Of a stretch of DNA of 64,000 bases, positions 1 through 8,122 are shown in pieces. The translations under genes were made by a program, and so were the position numbers. Every line of letters begins with the position of its first letter. Position 1 is the first letter of the stretch. The notes under the pieces were generated by a model. That model ran no database searches and was not told where the DNA came from. It was given only the letters and a program-made list of their open reading frames with translations. This stretch comes from an uncultured Lachnospiraceae bacterium (lineage in GTDB: Bacteria > Bacillota > Clostridia > Lachnospirales > Lachnospiraceae): positions 1 through 64,000 of the forward strand of contig CAMWXB010000009.1 of NCBI GenBank assembly GCA_947178125.1, written 5' to 3'.

Positions 1-186
1 CTACATTAGATATCTTTTTTTTGCAAAAAATCCCATTTATATTTAAATTTTTTTATTTGTTAAAATTTACCATCTGCATAACATGATTTTAAAATACAGA
101 AGCAGTTTTATTCTATAATAAAATCATGTATAATACCCATAAACAATAGAAATTCATAAAAATCAGGTATGGAAAACGGAGCAGAT

Positions 187-1560
187 ATGGAACAGAAAAT
201 ACAGAAAAGCAAAAAACCGAAACACAGCAGAGAAAACATTCATATCACCTTTAATATGGCATGGCCTTCCATCGTAGAATCTTTCTTTGTTGCCTTTGCA
301 GGACTGGTGGATTCGCTGATGGTCAGCTCTCTCGGTTCTTATGCGGTAGCCGCCGTAGGACTTACCACGCAGCCCAAATTTATCGGCCTGTCGCTTTTCT
401 TTGCTTTAAATGTGGCTATTTCAGCCCTGGTCGCCAGACGGCGCGGGGAAGAAAATGCCAGAGAAGCGAACCGCATCCTCAGCACCGCTATTCTCTTTAT
501 CATTGCGGCCGCTGTGGTATTAAGTATTCTGCTCGTAGCTCTGGCAGACCCCATCATACATATATGCGGCTCCACGCCGGAAACACATGACAGCGCAGTA
601 GCTTATTTCAGGATTATTATGGGCGGCATGATCTTTAACTGCATCCAGATGGGCATCAATTCCGCCCAGAGAGGCGCAGGCAACACAAAAATTACCATGC
701 GCACGAACGTGACCTCTAACACAGTCAATATTATTTTTAACTATCTGCTGATCACCGGACATTTTGGTTTTCCCGCACTGGGCATTCACGGCGCAGCTCT
801 GGCGACCGTTCTCGGAACAGTTGTTGCATGTATCATGAGCATCCTGTCCATCCTGAAACCCGACGGATTTATCAGCCTTCCTTATATTATAAAAAATAAA
901 GTTTTCCCGGCGGCAGAGAGTTTTTTCCATCTCGTCAAAGTCGGATACAGCGTTTTCTTTGAACAGATTCTGATGCGCATCGGCTTCATGATGACTGCAA
1001 TCATGGCCGCAAAGCAGGGAACCGACGCAATGGCTGCCCATCAGGTGGGCATGAATATCATGGGGCTTTCTTTCTCCTTCGGAGACGGACTTCAGGCCGC
1101 AGCGGTAGCGCTGATTGGACGCAGCCTCGGCGCCGGAGACGAGGAGCTTGCCAAAGAATACGGCCGCATATGCCGAATGTTCGGCGGCATTATTTCCGTA
1201 TGTCTCGCAGTCATATATTTCTTCGGCGCCAAACCGCTCATGAACCTTTTCTTTGTAGAGGAGCACATTGTTGCCATCGGCGTGAGCATCATGCGTGTCA
1301 TCATCTTTGTTGTCGCATTTCAGATCAGTCAGGTCGTATACATGGGCTGTCTGCGGGGTGCGGGAGATACCTTTTATACCGCAGTTGCCTCCACTATCAG
1401 CGTCACCTTCATCCGTACCATCGGCTCTTATCTGGGCGGCTATGTATTCGGACTTGGCATCGTTGGTATCTGGCTGGGCGTTCTGGCGGATCAGATATCG
1501 CGTTTCCTTTTTGCTTCGACACGCTTTAAAAAAGGAAAATGGACACAGATTAAAATATAG
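187..1560 (+). CDS. MATE family multidrug/Na+ efflux transporter
   Basis: Integral membrane antiporter of the MATE family, expected to export drugs or metabolites in exchange for Na+ or H+. The roughly 457-residue product is built of about twelve hydrophobic segments in two similar halves, and the N-terminal half carries the family-like stretch AWPSIVESFF followed by the GLVDSLMVSSLG segment. An upstream in-frame ATG at 169 exists, but the ATG at 187 has a CGGAG ribosome-binding sequence five bases before it (177-181), so I prefer 187. It stands alone, with an untranslated gap before the next gene. The substrate cannot be inferred. Family assignment is secure; the exact start is less so. Confidence 0.9.
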   Translation: MEQKIQKSKKPKHSRENIHITFNMAWPSIVESFFVAFAGLVDSLMVSSLGSYAVAAVGLTTQPKFIGLSLFFALNVAISALVARRRGEENAREANRILSTAILFIIAAAVVLSILLVALADPIIHICGSTPETHDSAVAYFRIIMGGMIFNCIQMGINSAQRGAGNTKITMRTNVTSNTVNIIFNYLLITGHFGFPALGIHGAALATVLGTVVACIMSILSILKPDGFISLPYIIKNKVFPAAESFFHLVKVGYSVFFEQILMRIGFMMTAIMAAKQGTDAMAAHQVGMNIMGLSFSFGDGLQAAAVALIGRSLGAGDEELAKEYGRICRMFGGIISVCLAVIYFFGAKPLMNLFFVEEHIVAIGVSIMRVIIFVVAFQISQVVYMGCLRGAGDTFYTAVASTISVTFIRTIGSYLGGYVFGLGIVGIWLGVLADQISRFLFASTRFKKGKWTQIKI

Positions 1561-1600
1561 CGTTTTATAATTTCTTTATTCTTTCTTTATGTTTCTGTTA

Positions 1601-1629
1601 TTGATTATCTGTTCTATTTGATGTATAAC
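1601..1629 (+). promoter_or_regulatory. Probable sigma-A promoter of the hsp20 gene
   Basis: TTGATT (1601-1606) and TATAAC (1624-1629) are separated by 17 bases, about 80 bases before the hsp20 start. No CIRCE or other heat-shock operator was recognised nearby. Confidence 0.4.
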
Positions 1630-1710
1630 AAATATAAACAAAGGAACAGAGAATTGATTTCTCCGATTTCGGAAATAATAAACAGATATTATAAAGAAGG
1701 AGTGATTTTT

Positions 1711-2163
1711 ATGTTAAGACCAGCATTATTTGACAACCGTAGCTATAAACCCATGTTCTTTGAGGATTCATTCGACAAAATGTTCGACAATGCTTTCCGG
1801 GATTTCTGGGGTAACAATGAGTTGGAGCGGCACGATGCATTCAGAACAGATGTGATCGATCAGGGTGACAGCTATCTGCTTCAGGCTGAGCTGCCGGGAT
1901 TCCAGAAAGAAGACATCAACATCGATCTGAAAAATGACCTCCTGACCATTTCGGCTTCTCACAAAGAGGAAAAGGACGAAGAAGACAAGAACAAATATAT
2001 CAGAAGAGAAAGATATTACAGTTCTTATTCCAGAAGCTTCCGCGTGAACAATATTGAAGCCGGTGATATCGATGCCAGCTACAATAACGGTATCCTGGAA
2101 GTCAAATTTCCAAAGAAGGATATTGAGAACAAAGAAGCTGTCCGGAAAATTGAAGTAAAATAA
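1711..2163 (+). CDS. Hsp20/alpha-crystallin family small heat-shock protein
   Basis: ATP-independent holdase chaperone that binds unfolding proteins in the cytoplasm. The alpha-crystallin domain covers roughly residues 40-135 and ends with the conserved A-x-x-x-N-G-x-L pattern (SYNNGILEVKFPK), followed by a short C-terminal tail. At 150 residues it has the usual family length. The reading frame is open back to 1618, but the ATG at 1711 is preceded by an excellent GAAGGAG ribosome-binding site and matches the family N-terminus, so the shorter start is chosen. It is a single-gene unit with its own promoter and terminator. Confidence 0.95.
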   Translation: MLRPALFDNRSYKPMFFEDSFDKMFDNAFRDFWGNNELERHDAFRTDVIDQGDSYLLQAELPGFQKEDINIDLKNDLLTISASHKEEKDEEDKNKYIRRERYYSSYSRSFRVNNIEAGDIDASYNNGILEVKFPKKDIENKEAVRKIEVK

Positions 2164-2207
2164 CCTAACCTCATCGCTGTAAAGCAGAGGTAGATGTATA
2201 CCATATC

Positions 2208-2245
2208 AGAAGCGGCTTTTCATGAGCCGCTTCTTTTCTGTTCCT
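2208..2245 (+). terminator. Rho-independent terminator after hsp20
   Basis: A perfect 10-bp stem (AGAAGCGGCT at 2208-2217 pairing with AGCCGCTTCT at 2225-2234) with a 7-base loop is followed by a T-rich run. Confidence 0.85.
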
Positions 2246-2326
2246 TTTTGTTCCTTCAAAAACTTATCGACAACATTTTCTCATATGGTTTTCATTATTT
2301 TTCATCTTTTATTGTTTAAAATAGTA

Positions 2327-2354
2327 TTGACTTTTTATGTTATGCAAGTATAAT
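2327..2354 (+). promoter_or_regulatory. Sigma-A promoter upstream of the DRE-TIM synthase gene
   Basis: TTGACT (2327-2332) and a perfect TATAAT (2349-2354) are 16 bases apart, about 75 bases before the chosen start of the following gene. Confidence 0.65.
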
Positions 2355-2427
2355 TGTATACAATAATCCAATGTGATAAAGCTTTCACTATAAAAACACA
2401 GAGGCTATGGAAAGGTGTAAAAACATT

Positions 2428-3846
2428 ATGAAAAAAATATTGTACAACCAGCACACGCATCTGCTTGAAGAAAATCAATATGTCTACGGTCTTCAGGACG
2501 TTCCGTCACCGCAGCTGTTCCGGGAAATTTTTCCCTATGATATGGTTCCCAAGATTACATACAACCACCGTCATGTACCGATCAATATGCCTGAAGAAAT
2601 CTTCATTTCAGACACAACTTTCCGGGATGGCCAGCAGTCCAGAACACCCTATACGGTCGAGCAGGTCGTTGCTATTTATAAAATGCTGCACCGCCTTTCC
2701 GGCCCGAACGGCATTATCCGGCAGAGCGAATTTTTCGTATATTCGCCAAGAGACCGCGATGCCATCGAAAAATGTATGGAACTCGGCTATGAATTTCCGG
2801 AAATAACGACATGGATCCGCGCAACAAAAGAAGACTTTGCCCTTGCAAAAAGCATGGGTATTCAGGAGACCGGTATTCTCGTCAGCTGTTCTGACTACCA
2901 TATTTTCAATAAAATGGGGCTTACGAGAAGTCAGGCCATCGACAAATATCTCCGCGTCATCCAGGAATGTCTGGATGCGGGACTGCGTCCGCGATGCCAC
3001 TTTGAAGATATCACACGGGCAGATTTTTATGGCTTTGTCATTCCCTTTGCCATAAAACTGAAAGAACTCTCCGATGAATATCAGATTCCGATTAAAATAC
3101 GGGCATGCGATACATTGGGACTTGGTGTTTCCTATCCCGGCGTTTCCCTGCCGAGAAGCGTTCCGGGTATCATATACGGTCTGTCCCATTACGCAGGCAT
3201 TTCAAGCGATATGATAGAATGGCACGGTCACAATGACTTTTATAAAGGCGTTTCAAATGCGGGGGCGGCATGGCTTTACGGCGCTTCTACCGTCAATTGT
3301 TCTTTGCTTGGTATCGGCGAACGGACCGGTAATGTTCCTCTGGAAGCAATGGTCTTTGAATACGCTTCTTTCAAAGGTTCATTCGATGGTATGGACCCAA
3401 CGGTCATTACAGAAATTGCCGATTTTATTACAAAGGATACAAACTACACGATTCCGCCGATGACCCCATTTGTCGGTGAAAACTTCAACCTGACAAAAGC
3501 CGGTATCCACGCTGACGGCCTTCTGAAAGATGAAGAAATTTATAATATTTTTGACACCGGAAAACTGCTCAACCGTCCTCCGCTCGTTGCCATCAATAAC
3601 ATCTCCGGCGTGGCCGGAATCGCATACTGGCTGAACCAGTACTATAACAACACGGGCGAATCTGCAATTTCCAAGAAAGACCCCCTCGTTCTCTATATCA
3701 AAAAGTGGGTGGATGAACAATATGCGGACGGAAGGATTACCTATATAACAACTTCTGAATTAGTATCTTTAGTCGAGCAGTATCAGGCTCAAAATAATAT
3801 TTCTCAGTCAATAACCCCGCCGCAGACAGCGGAGCATGGAATTTGA
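2428..3846 (+). CDS. DRE-TIM metallolyase: isopropylmalate/homocitrate/citramalate or Re-citrate synthase-like enzyme
   Basis: Acyl-CoA/oxo-acid condensing enzyme of the LeuA/NifV/HMGL-like superfamily. The TIM-barrel signature DTTFRDGQQ lies near residue 65, HFEDITRAD follows, and the metal-binding HGHND and the GIGERTGN signature lie in the C-terminal half of the barrel. The product is about 472 residues and lacks the C-terminal LeuA allosteric domain, so it is probably not a standard leucine-pathway LeuA. Homocitrate, citramalate or Re-face citrate synthase activity are all possible; clostridia that lack Si-citrate synthase use such an enzyme. An ATG at 2407 is in frame, but the ATG at 2428 has GGAAAGGTG ten bases before it. 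It is monocistronic, with its own promoter and a downstream terminator. Superfamily is certain, substrate is not. Confidence 0.75.
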   Translation: MKKILYNQHTHLLEENQYVYGLQDVPSPQLFREIFPYDMVPKITYNHRHVPINMPEEIFISDTTFRDGQQSRTPYTVEQVVAIYKMLHRLSGPNGIIRQSEFFVYSPRDRDAIEKCMELGYEFPEITTWIRATKEDFALAKSMGIQETGILVSCSDYHIFNKMGLTRSQAIDKYLRVIQECLDAGLRPRCHFEDITRADFYGFVIPFAIKLKELSDEYQIPIKIRACDTLGLGVSYPGVSLPRSVPGIIYGLSHYAGISSDMIEWHGHNDFYKGVSNAGAAWLYGASTVNCSLLGIGERTGNVPLEAMVFEYASFKGSFDGMDPTVITEIADFITKDTNYTIPPMTPFVGENFNLTKAGIHADGLLKDEEIYNIFDTGKLLNRPPLVAINNISGVAGIAYWLNQYYNNTGESAISKKDPLVLYIKKWVDEQYADGRITYITTSELVSLVEQYQAQNNISQSITPPQTAEHGI

Positions 3847-3849
3847 TAC

Positions 3850-3930
3850 GCCCCAAGGGGCAGGGTATTGACCCTCGCGGCATTTGTCAACTGTCCGTGT
3901 AAGCACGGCTGTTTGACTCATTGCTCGCGG
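3850..3930. repeat. Compact intergenic element with small hairpins and a CTCGCGG direct repeat
   Basis: The segment holds GCCCC-AA-GGGGC (3850-3861), CTCGCGG twice (3874-3880 and 3924-3930), and between them nested complementary arms: GTCAA (3886-3890) with TTGAC (3913-3917) enclosing CCGTG-taag-CACGG (3895-3908). It is GC-richer than its surroundings. It could be one copy of a dispersed intergenic repeat or a processed transcript end. Only one copy is present in this window. Confidence 0.4.
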
Positions 3931-3947
3931 GAATAAATCCTTTTCTG

Positions 3948-3977
3948 AAAGAACGCCATATTCCGGGCGTTCTTTTT
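3948..3977 (+). terminator. Rho-independent terminator
   Basis: AAAGAACGCC (3948-3957) pairs with GGCGTTCTTT (3966-3975), with an 8-base loop and extra T residues after the stem. It separates the synthase gene from the VTC cassette. Confidence 0.8.
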
Positions 3978-4069
3978 ACATACTTTTTTCATTCTTTGAA
4001 CACAGAACCTTCATATTTTTGCCATATGATGGTTCTGGTAAATGTTACAGAAAGGAGCCAAACACCCGC

Positions 4070-4741
4070 ATGGATTTTCGCCATGAATGGAAGCATGAAA
4101 TCAATTTATCGGACGTGATCACACTAAGACAGCGCCTTCGGGCAGTTGCACAGCCGGATACACATACGATCGATGGCAGCTATGAAATCCGAAGCCTTTA
4201 CTTTGACAACCTGTCGGATAAAGCCCTGCGTGAAAAGCTGAACGGCGTCAACGTCCGCGAAAAATTCCGTATCCGATATTATAACGGAGATACTTCCTGT
4301 ATCCGTTTGGAAAAGAAATACAAAAAGGGCAGTCTCGGCAATAAAACAAGTGCGCTTTTGACAAAAGATGAAGCACGGGAAATTGTGAACGGCCATTTCG
4401 ATTGGATGCGGCAACACAAAGAACCGCTCATACAGGAATTTTATACCAAAATAACGGCACAGGGACTCCGGCCAAAAACCATTGTGGATTACACGAGGGA
4501 GCCTTACATATATCCGCCCGGCAATGTCAGGATCACCATCGACCGCCACATACGGACCGGCCTTTCCCACACGGATTTTCTGGACCCCGACTGCCCCACG
4601 GTTCCCATCAAAGACGATCCGGTCATTCTGGAAGTAAAATGGGATGCCTGGCTGCCGGATATCATCCGTAATGCCGTACAGCTGGAAAACTGCCATCTCA
4701 CCGCTTTTTCCAAATACGCGGCCTGCCGCATGTACGACTGA
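4070..4741 (+). CDS. VTC-domain (polyphosphate polymerase-like, CYTH tunnel fold) protein
   Basis: The 223-residue protein consists essentially of a VTC domain, the catalytic fold of the yeast Vtc4 polyphosphate polymerase and relative of triphosphate-tunnel enzymes. Residues that line the tunnel in the family are in place: K8 in an E-x-K-H start, the R67-x-R69 pair, E81-K82-K83, K92, R143, R154/R159, the E188-x-K190 pair and K215 in a FSKY motif. It has no membrane segment or SPX domain. The ATG at 4070 is chosen because an AGAAAGGAG sequence precedes it, though with rather long spacing; an upstream ATG at 4019 has no good site. It begins a three-gene set with a DUF4956 membrane protein and a CotH-like secreted kinase. 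Whether it makes polyphosphate or another phospho-polymer is unknown. Confidence 0.85.
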   Translation: MDFRHEWKHEINLSDVITLRQRLRAVAQPDTHTIDGSYEIRSLYFDNLSDKALREKLNGVNVREKFRIRYYNGDTSCIRLEKKYKKGSLGNKTSALLTKDEAREIVNGHFDWMRQHKEPLIQEFYTKITAQGLRPKTIVDYTREPYIYPPGNVRITIDRHIRTGLSHTDFLDPDCPTVPIKDDPVILEVKWDAWLPDIIRNAVQLENCHLTAFSKYAACRMYD

Positions 4742-4779
4742 CCAATTTTAATTCAAATTTCTGAAAAGGAGAATTCATT

Positions 4780-5451
4780 ATGACTTTTAACGACATTTTT
4801 AAATCAAATTTTCTGGAGAATGTTACCGGCGTCAGCATCTTTGACACATTGACAGCGTTAATACTGGCTTTCTGCCTCGGTCTTTTTATCTTCTTTGTCT
4901 ATAAAAAGACTTTTTCCGGCGTTATGTATTCCTCCAGCTTCGCCGTTACGCTGGTAGCCCTGACGATGATCACAACGCTGGTCATTCTTGCCGTAACATC
5001 CAATGTCGTGCTCTCCCTCGGTATGGTCGGTGCCCTGTCTATTGTCCGTTTCCGTACCGCGATAAAAGAGCCTCTGGATATTGCTTTTTTATTCTGGTCT
5101 ATTGCCGTAGGCATCGTTCTGGCCGCAGGCCTGATTCCTCTGGCCGTAATCGGCAGTCTCTTTATCGGCATTTTCCTGCTTCTATTTGTGAATCGGAAAC
5201 CGCATACCAATCCTTATATCATCGTTATTGATTGTACGGACCATGAAAGCGAACTGAAAGCGCTCGCTTATCTAAAAGAGCAAGTCAAGCGCGTTGTTGT
5301 AAAAAGCAAAACTGCAAGAAAAGGGGCCATTGAACTAAATCTGGATATTCGACTAAAAGATGACAATACAGACTTTATCAATACGCTCTCCGAAATGGAT
5401 GGTATCAACAGTGCCGTACTGGTCAGCTATAACGGTGACTACATGGGATAG
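4780..5451 (+). CDS. DUF4956 membrane protein
   Basis: Uncharacterised integral membrane protein of 223 residues. About four hydrophobic segments occupy roughly residues 20-140, including the conserved GMVGALSIVRFRTAIKEP loop; the C-terminal 80 residues form a soluble, probably cytoplasmic, ferredoxin-like domain. It starts after an AAAAGGAG site and lies 38 bases after the VTC gene and 9 bases before the CotH-like gene, so the three are almost certainly one transcript. In other bacteria DUF4956 proteins recur beside VTC and CotH genes. A role as membrane partner or channel for the VTC product is inference. Confidence 0.85.
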   Translation: MTFNDIFKSNFLENVTGVSIFDTLTALILAFCLGLFIFFVYKKTFSGVMYSSSFAVTLVALTMITTLVILAVTSNVVLSLGMVGALSIVRFRTAIKEPLDIAFLFWSIAVGIVLAAGLIPLAVIGSLFIGIFLLLFVNRKPHTNPYIIVIDCTDHESELKALAYLKEQVKRVVVKSKTARKGAIELNLDIRLKDDNTDFINTLSEMDGINSAVLVSYNGDYMG

Positions 5452-5460
5452 GAGGCCGCT

Positions 5461-7116
5461 ATGTCAGCAAGTAAATATATCGACAAAATCTGCTGTATCG
5501 CGCTCATTTTTGCTTTGTTCATTACTTTTCTTTTATCCAATATAGCACAATCAGAGGTGTTGCCAGTCAGCGCAGCCGCAGGATATGAATCCCGGCTGTT
5601 CAATACCGCGGCCGTGCATACGATTGATATCGTTATGGATGACTGGGATTCTTTTCTCGAAAACTGCACGGACGAAAAATATGTGGATTGTACGGTCATC
5701 ATCGACGGCGATGTATACCGAAACGTTGGGATTCGGGCAAAAGGCAATACTTCCCTGTCCTCGGTCGCCAATTATGGAAATGACCGGTACAGCTTCAAAA
5801 TAGAATTTGACCATTATGACAACGCTAATACCTACTATGGGCTGGATAAACTCTGCCTGAATAATATCATTCAGGATAATACTTATATGAAGGACTATCT
5901 TACTTACACGCTCATGTCTTCCTTTGATGTAAATGCACCTCTCTGCAGCTATGCCTACATAACGGTAAACGGTAAGGACTGGGGACTTTACCTTGCTGTT
6001 GAAGCCGTTGAAGAATCCTTTTTACAACGCTGTTATGGCAGCGATTATGGAGAACTCTATAAACCGGACAGCACGACGATGGGCGGCGGCCGCGGTAACG
6101 GAAGAAATTTTGACCAGGAAAAATTTGACGAACAGGGAGACTTTCCTCCGCACGATAGAACTGATATGCCTGAAAGACCTGACCGGTCCGACCCAGCCGA
6201 TATGTCTGAAAGGCCCGATTTGCCAGACTGGAATGAAAATGAATCTGATGGCCGAAGGTTTTCCGAATATGGCGATAGGATGCCGCCCGATGAATTTGAC
6301 GGCACGATGCCCGGCGTTAAGGATAATGTCATGGGCAGCAGTGATGTTTCCCTTATTTATACGGATGACGAATACGACAGTTATCCCAATATTTTTGAAA
6401 ATGCCAAAACGAATATTACAGACAGTGATAAGGACCGCCTGATTGCTTCCCTGAAGCTGCTGAATGAAGGTGAAAATATCGCGGATGTCGTCGATATGGA
6501 TGCCGTTATCCGCTATTTCGTGGTTCATAACTTTGTTCTGAATTTCGACAGCTATACCGGCTCCATGATACACAATTATTATTTGTATGAAAAAGACGGA
6601 CAGCTATCCATGATTCCATGGGATTACAACCTTGCTTTTGGCGGATTTAAGTCAGAATCCGATGCTACGGCACTGATCAACTATCCCATCGATACGCCGG
6701 TTTCCGGCGGAACCATTGATTCCAGGCCGATGCTCGCATGGATATTCAACAACGAAGAATATGTGGAACAATACCACCACTATTTTTCTGAATTTATTTC
6801 CGAATACTTTGACAGCGGCTGTTTTACAGATATGATCGACTCTCTATCGGATATGATTTCGCCTTATGTGGAAAAAGATCCGACAAAATTCTGTACCTAT
6901 CAGGAATTTCAGGAGGGCGTTACCACTTTAAAGGAATTTTGTATCCTGCGCGCCAAAAGCATAAGCGGACAGTTAAATGATTCTATTCCCTCTACAGATA
7001 CCGAGCAGGCCCAGGACGATTCTTCCCTGATCGATGGCAGCCACCTTTCCATTTCGGCTATGGGCGCCATGGATAAACGGATGGAGCCAAATATTTCTGA
7101 AGAGCGCAGTTTCTGA
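5461..7116 (+). CDS. Secreted CotH-like kinase family protein
   Basis: Member of the CotH family of atypical protein kinases, named after the Bacillus spore-coat kinase. Residues 1 to about 38 form a signal peptide or N-terminal anchor (hydrophobic core ALIFALFITFLLS). The CotH fold follows, with the IRAKGNTS motif near residue 90 and the MIPWDYNLAFGG catalytic-region motif near residue 385. Between them lies a low-complexity acidic insert (about residues 200-285) rich in D, G, P, R and E with PERPD-like repeats. There is no C-terminal membrane helix. It is the last gene of the VTC-DUF4956-CotH set, and its stop codon lies inside a terminator hairpin. Substrate unknown; a surface or coat protein is the natural guess. 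Confidence 0.85.
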   Translation: MSASKYIDKICCIALIFALFITFLLSNIAQSEVLPVSAAAGYESRLFNTAAVHTIDIVMDDWDSFLENCTDEKYVDCTVIIDGDVYRNVGIRAKGNTSLSSVANYGNDRYSFKIEFDHYDNANTYYGLDKLCLNNIIQDNTYMKDYLTYTLMSSFDVNAPLCSYAYITVNGKDWGLYLAVEAVEESFLQRCYGSDYGELYKPDSTTMGGGRGNGRNFDQEKFDEQGDFPPHDRTDMPERPDRSDPADMSERPDLPDWNENESDGRRFSEYGDRMPPDEFDGTMPGVKDNVMGSSDVSLIYTDDEYDSYPNIFENAKTNITDSDKDRLIASLKLLNEGENIADVVDMDAVIRYFVVHNFVLNFDSYTGSMIHNYYLYEKDGQLSMIPWDYNLAFGGFKSESDATALINYPIDTPVSGGTIDSRPMLAWIFNNEEYVEQYHHYFSEFISEYFDSGCFTDMIDSLSDMISPYVEKDPTKFCTYQEFQEGVTTLKEFCILRAKSISGQLNDSIPSTDTEQAQDDSSLIDGSHLSISAMGAMDKRMEPNISEERSF

Positions 7117-7136
7117 AACTGCGCTCTTCGATTTTC
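7099..7136 (+). terminator. Terminator overlapping the CotH-like stop codon
   Basis: GAAGAGCGCAGTTTC (7099-7113) and its exact complement (7115-7129) are separated by one base, and the TGA stop lies at the hairpin apex. A short T-rich stretch follows. Confidence 0.7.
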
Positions 7137-7145
7137 TGAGCCTGA

Positions 7146-7430
7146 TTAATTTCCTGCGCCATGTCTCATGGCTTTTCTGACTTCTTCTACATCATAGTTC
7201 GGTGCAAATGACTGTGCAGCACAATAAATTTCCTCTATGATCGAACGTTCTTCTTCCCAGTCTTCTAATATTTCCGCTATCGCTTTTCCTTTTCTAAGCA
7301 TTTTACAAACCATTTTGATCAAAAGATACTCCTCCCCTTCTTTTCGTCCTTCTTCCCTTCCCGCTTCTCTCGCTTTCTTCCTGGCCTCCGGTAGATTGTA
7401 ACCCTTGAAATTTTCAAACAGTTCACCCAT
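7146..7430 (-). pseudogene. C-terminal fragment of an Rpn-type PD-(D/E)XK nuclease/transposase
   Basis: The 94-residue product resembles only the C-terminal tail of Rpn (recombination-promoting nuclease, YhgA-like) proteins: a charged helix with GREEGRKEGEE, then LIKMVCKMLRKGK and a final FAPNYDVEEV segment. The nuclease domain itself, normally 200 or more residues further upstream, is absent. The fragment has a good GGAGAAAAAA-ATG start and may still be translated. Just upstream, the same strand reads as IEKPKEDLKRLENL in another frame, which could be a frameshifted remnant, but this is weak. Best read as a decayed gene. Confidence 0.6.
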
Positions 7431-7652
7431 TTTTTTCTCCTCAAGTTTTCCAACCTTTTCAAATCTTCTTTGGGTTTTTCTATCGTATCAGAAAATACGA
7501 CGCTTATTTCTGATGAAATATAAGACTCACACAGATTTTATATGAGACGAATATATTATATAGAATCGTACAAAAAAATGCAAGAAAAAGTTTTCCAGCA
7601 AAGAAAAACGCTTCACTGGGAACGTCTTTAAACTATCCGATTCCTCACCATT

Positions 7653-8075
7653 TTAATCCTCCAAAACAAAACTCTCAGATTGCAAATCACAGTAACGTCT
7701 ACCTTTTACCGCAGTAAATTTTAACACACAATAATCCGGGTCGTTCACACCCTGCTTATAGTACATCCTATCTCCGGGCTGCCAGATTTCCTTCTTTATT
7801 TCCTCATCCTGTAAAACTTCCATCGTACCGACCAACATAATGCCTTCATAGACAAAGCGCCCCCGTTTATAAAAATAAATACTCGCCTTTGGATTTTTCA
7901 TGTACTGTCCGGTACGCATGGAAGAAGTATTTGTTGAAAAATAAAAGCAATTCCCTTCCATTCTGCGCGGTGTAAACATTGCCTTGATATTCGGAAAACC
8001 ATCCTCATCCACAGAGGCAATGAATGCAGTCTTCTGTTTTTTTATAAATTCATAAATATATTCTCTCGTTACCAT
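7653..8075 (-). CDS. Pyridoxamine 5'-phosphate oxidase-like flavin/heme-binding protein
   Basis: A 140-residue split-barrel protein of the PNPOx-like superfamily, which bind FMN, F420 or heme. The family pattern is visible: an N-terminal helix, FIASVDEDGFPNIKAM, the FSTNTSSMRTGQYMKNPKASIYFY strand pair and a GTMEVL strand. It is too short to be a true vitamin-B6 oxidase and is better called a general stress or flavin-reductase-like protein. It lies downstream of the MarR gene on the same strand with a 47-base gap and is likely co-transcribed. A weak hairpin with a T-rich tail (about 7595-7630) may end this transcript. Confidence 0.8.
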   Translation of the reverse strand: MVTREYIYEFIKKQKTAFIASVDEDGFPNIKAMFTPRRMEGNCFYFSTNTSSMRTGQYMKNPKASIYFYKRGRFVYEGIMLVGTMEVLQDEEIKKEIWQPGDRMYYKQGVNDPDYCVLKFTAVKGRRYCDLQSESFVLED

Positions 8076-8122
8076 TTTCTGTTCCTCCTTGTCTGCAAAA
8101 AAACGAATCTACTTAACATTCC

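Noticed and set aside
520-1266. 248-codon open frame on the minus strand inside the MATE gene
   Set aside because: It lies opposite a clear transporter gene, its product is Cys/His-rich without family features, and it has no ribosome-binding site; it is a shadow of codon bias.
2246-2427. Possible leucine-type T-box or riboswitch before the synthase gene
   Set aside because: The leader after the promoter is only about 70 bases and contains no T-box core sequence or terminator hairpin.
7431-7560. Frameshifted upstream coding remnant of the Rpn gene
   Set aside because: A short stretch reading IEKPKEDLKRLENL is suggestive, but it stops soon upstream and no nuclease motif is found; too weak to annotate.
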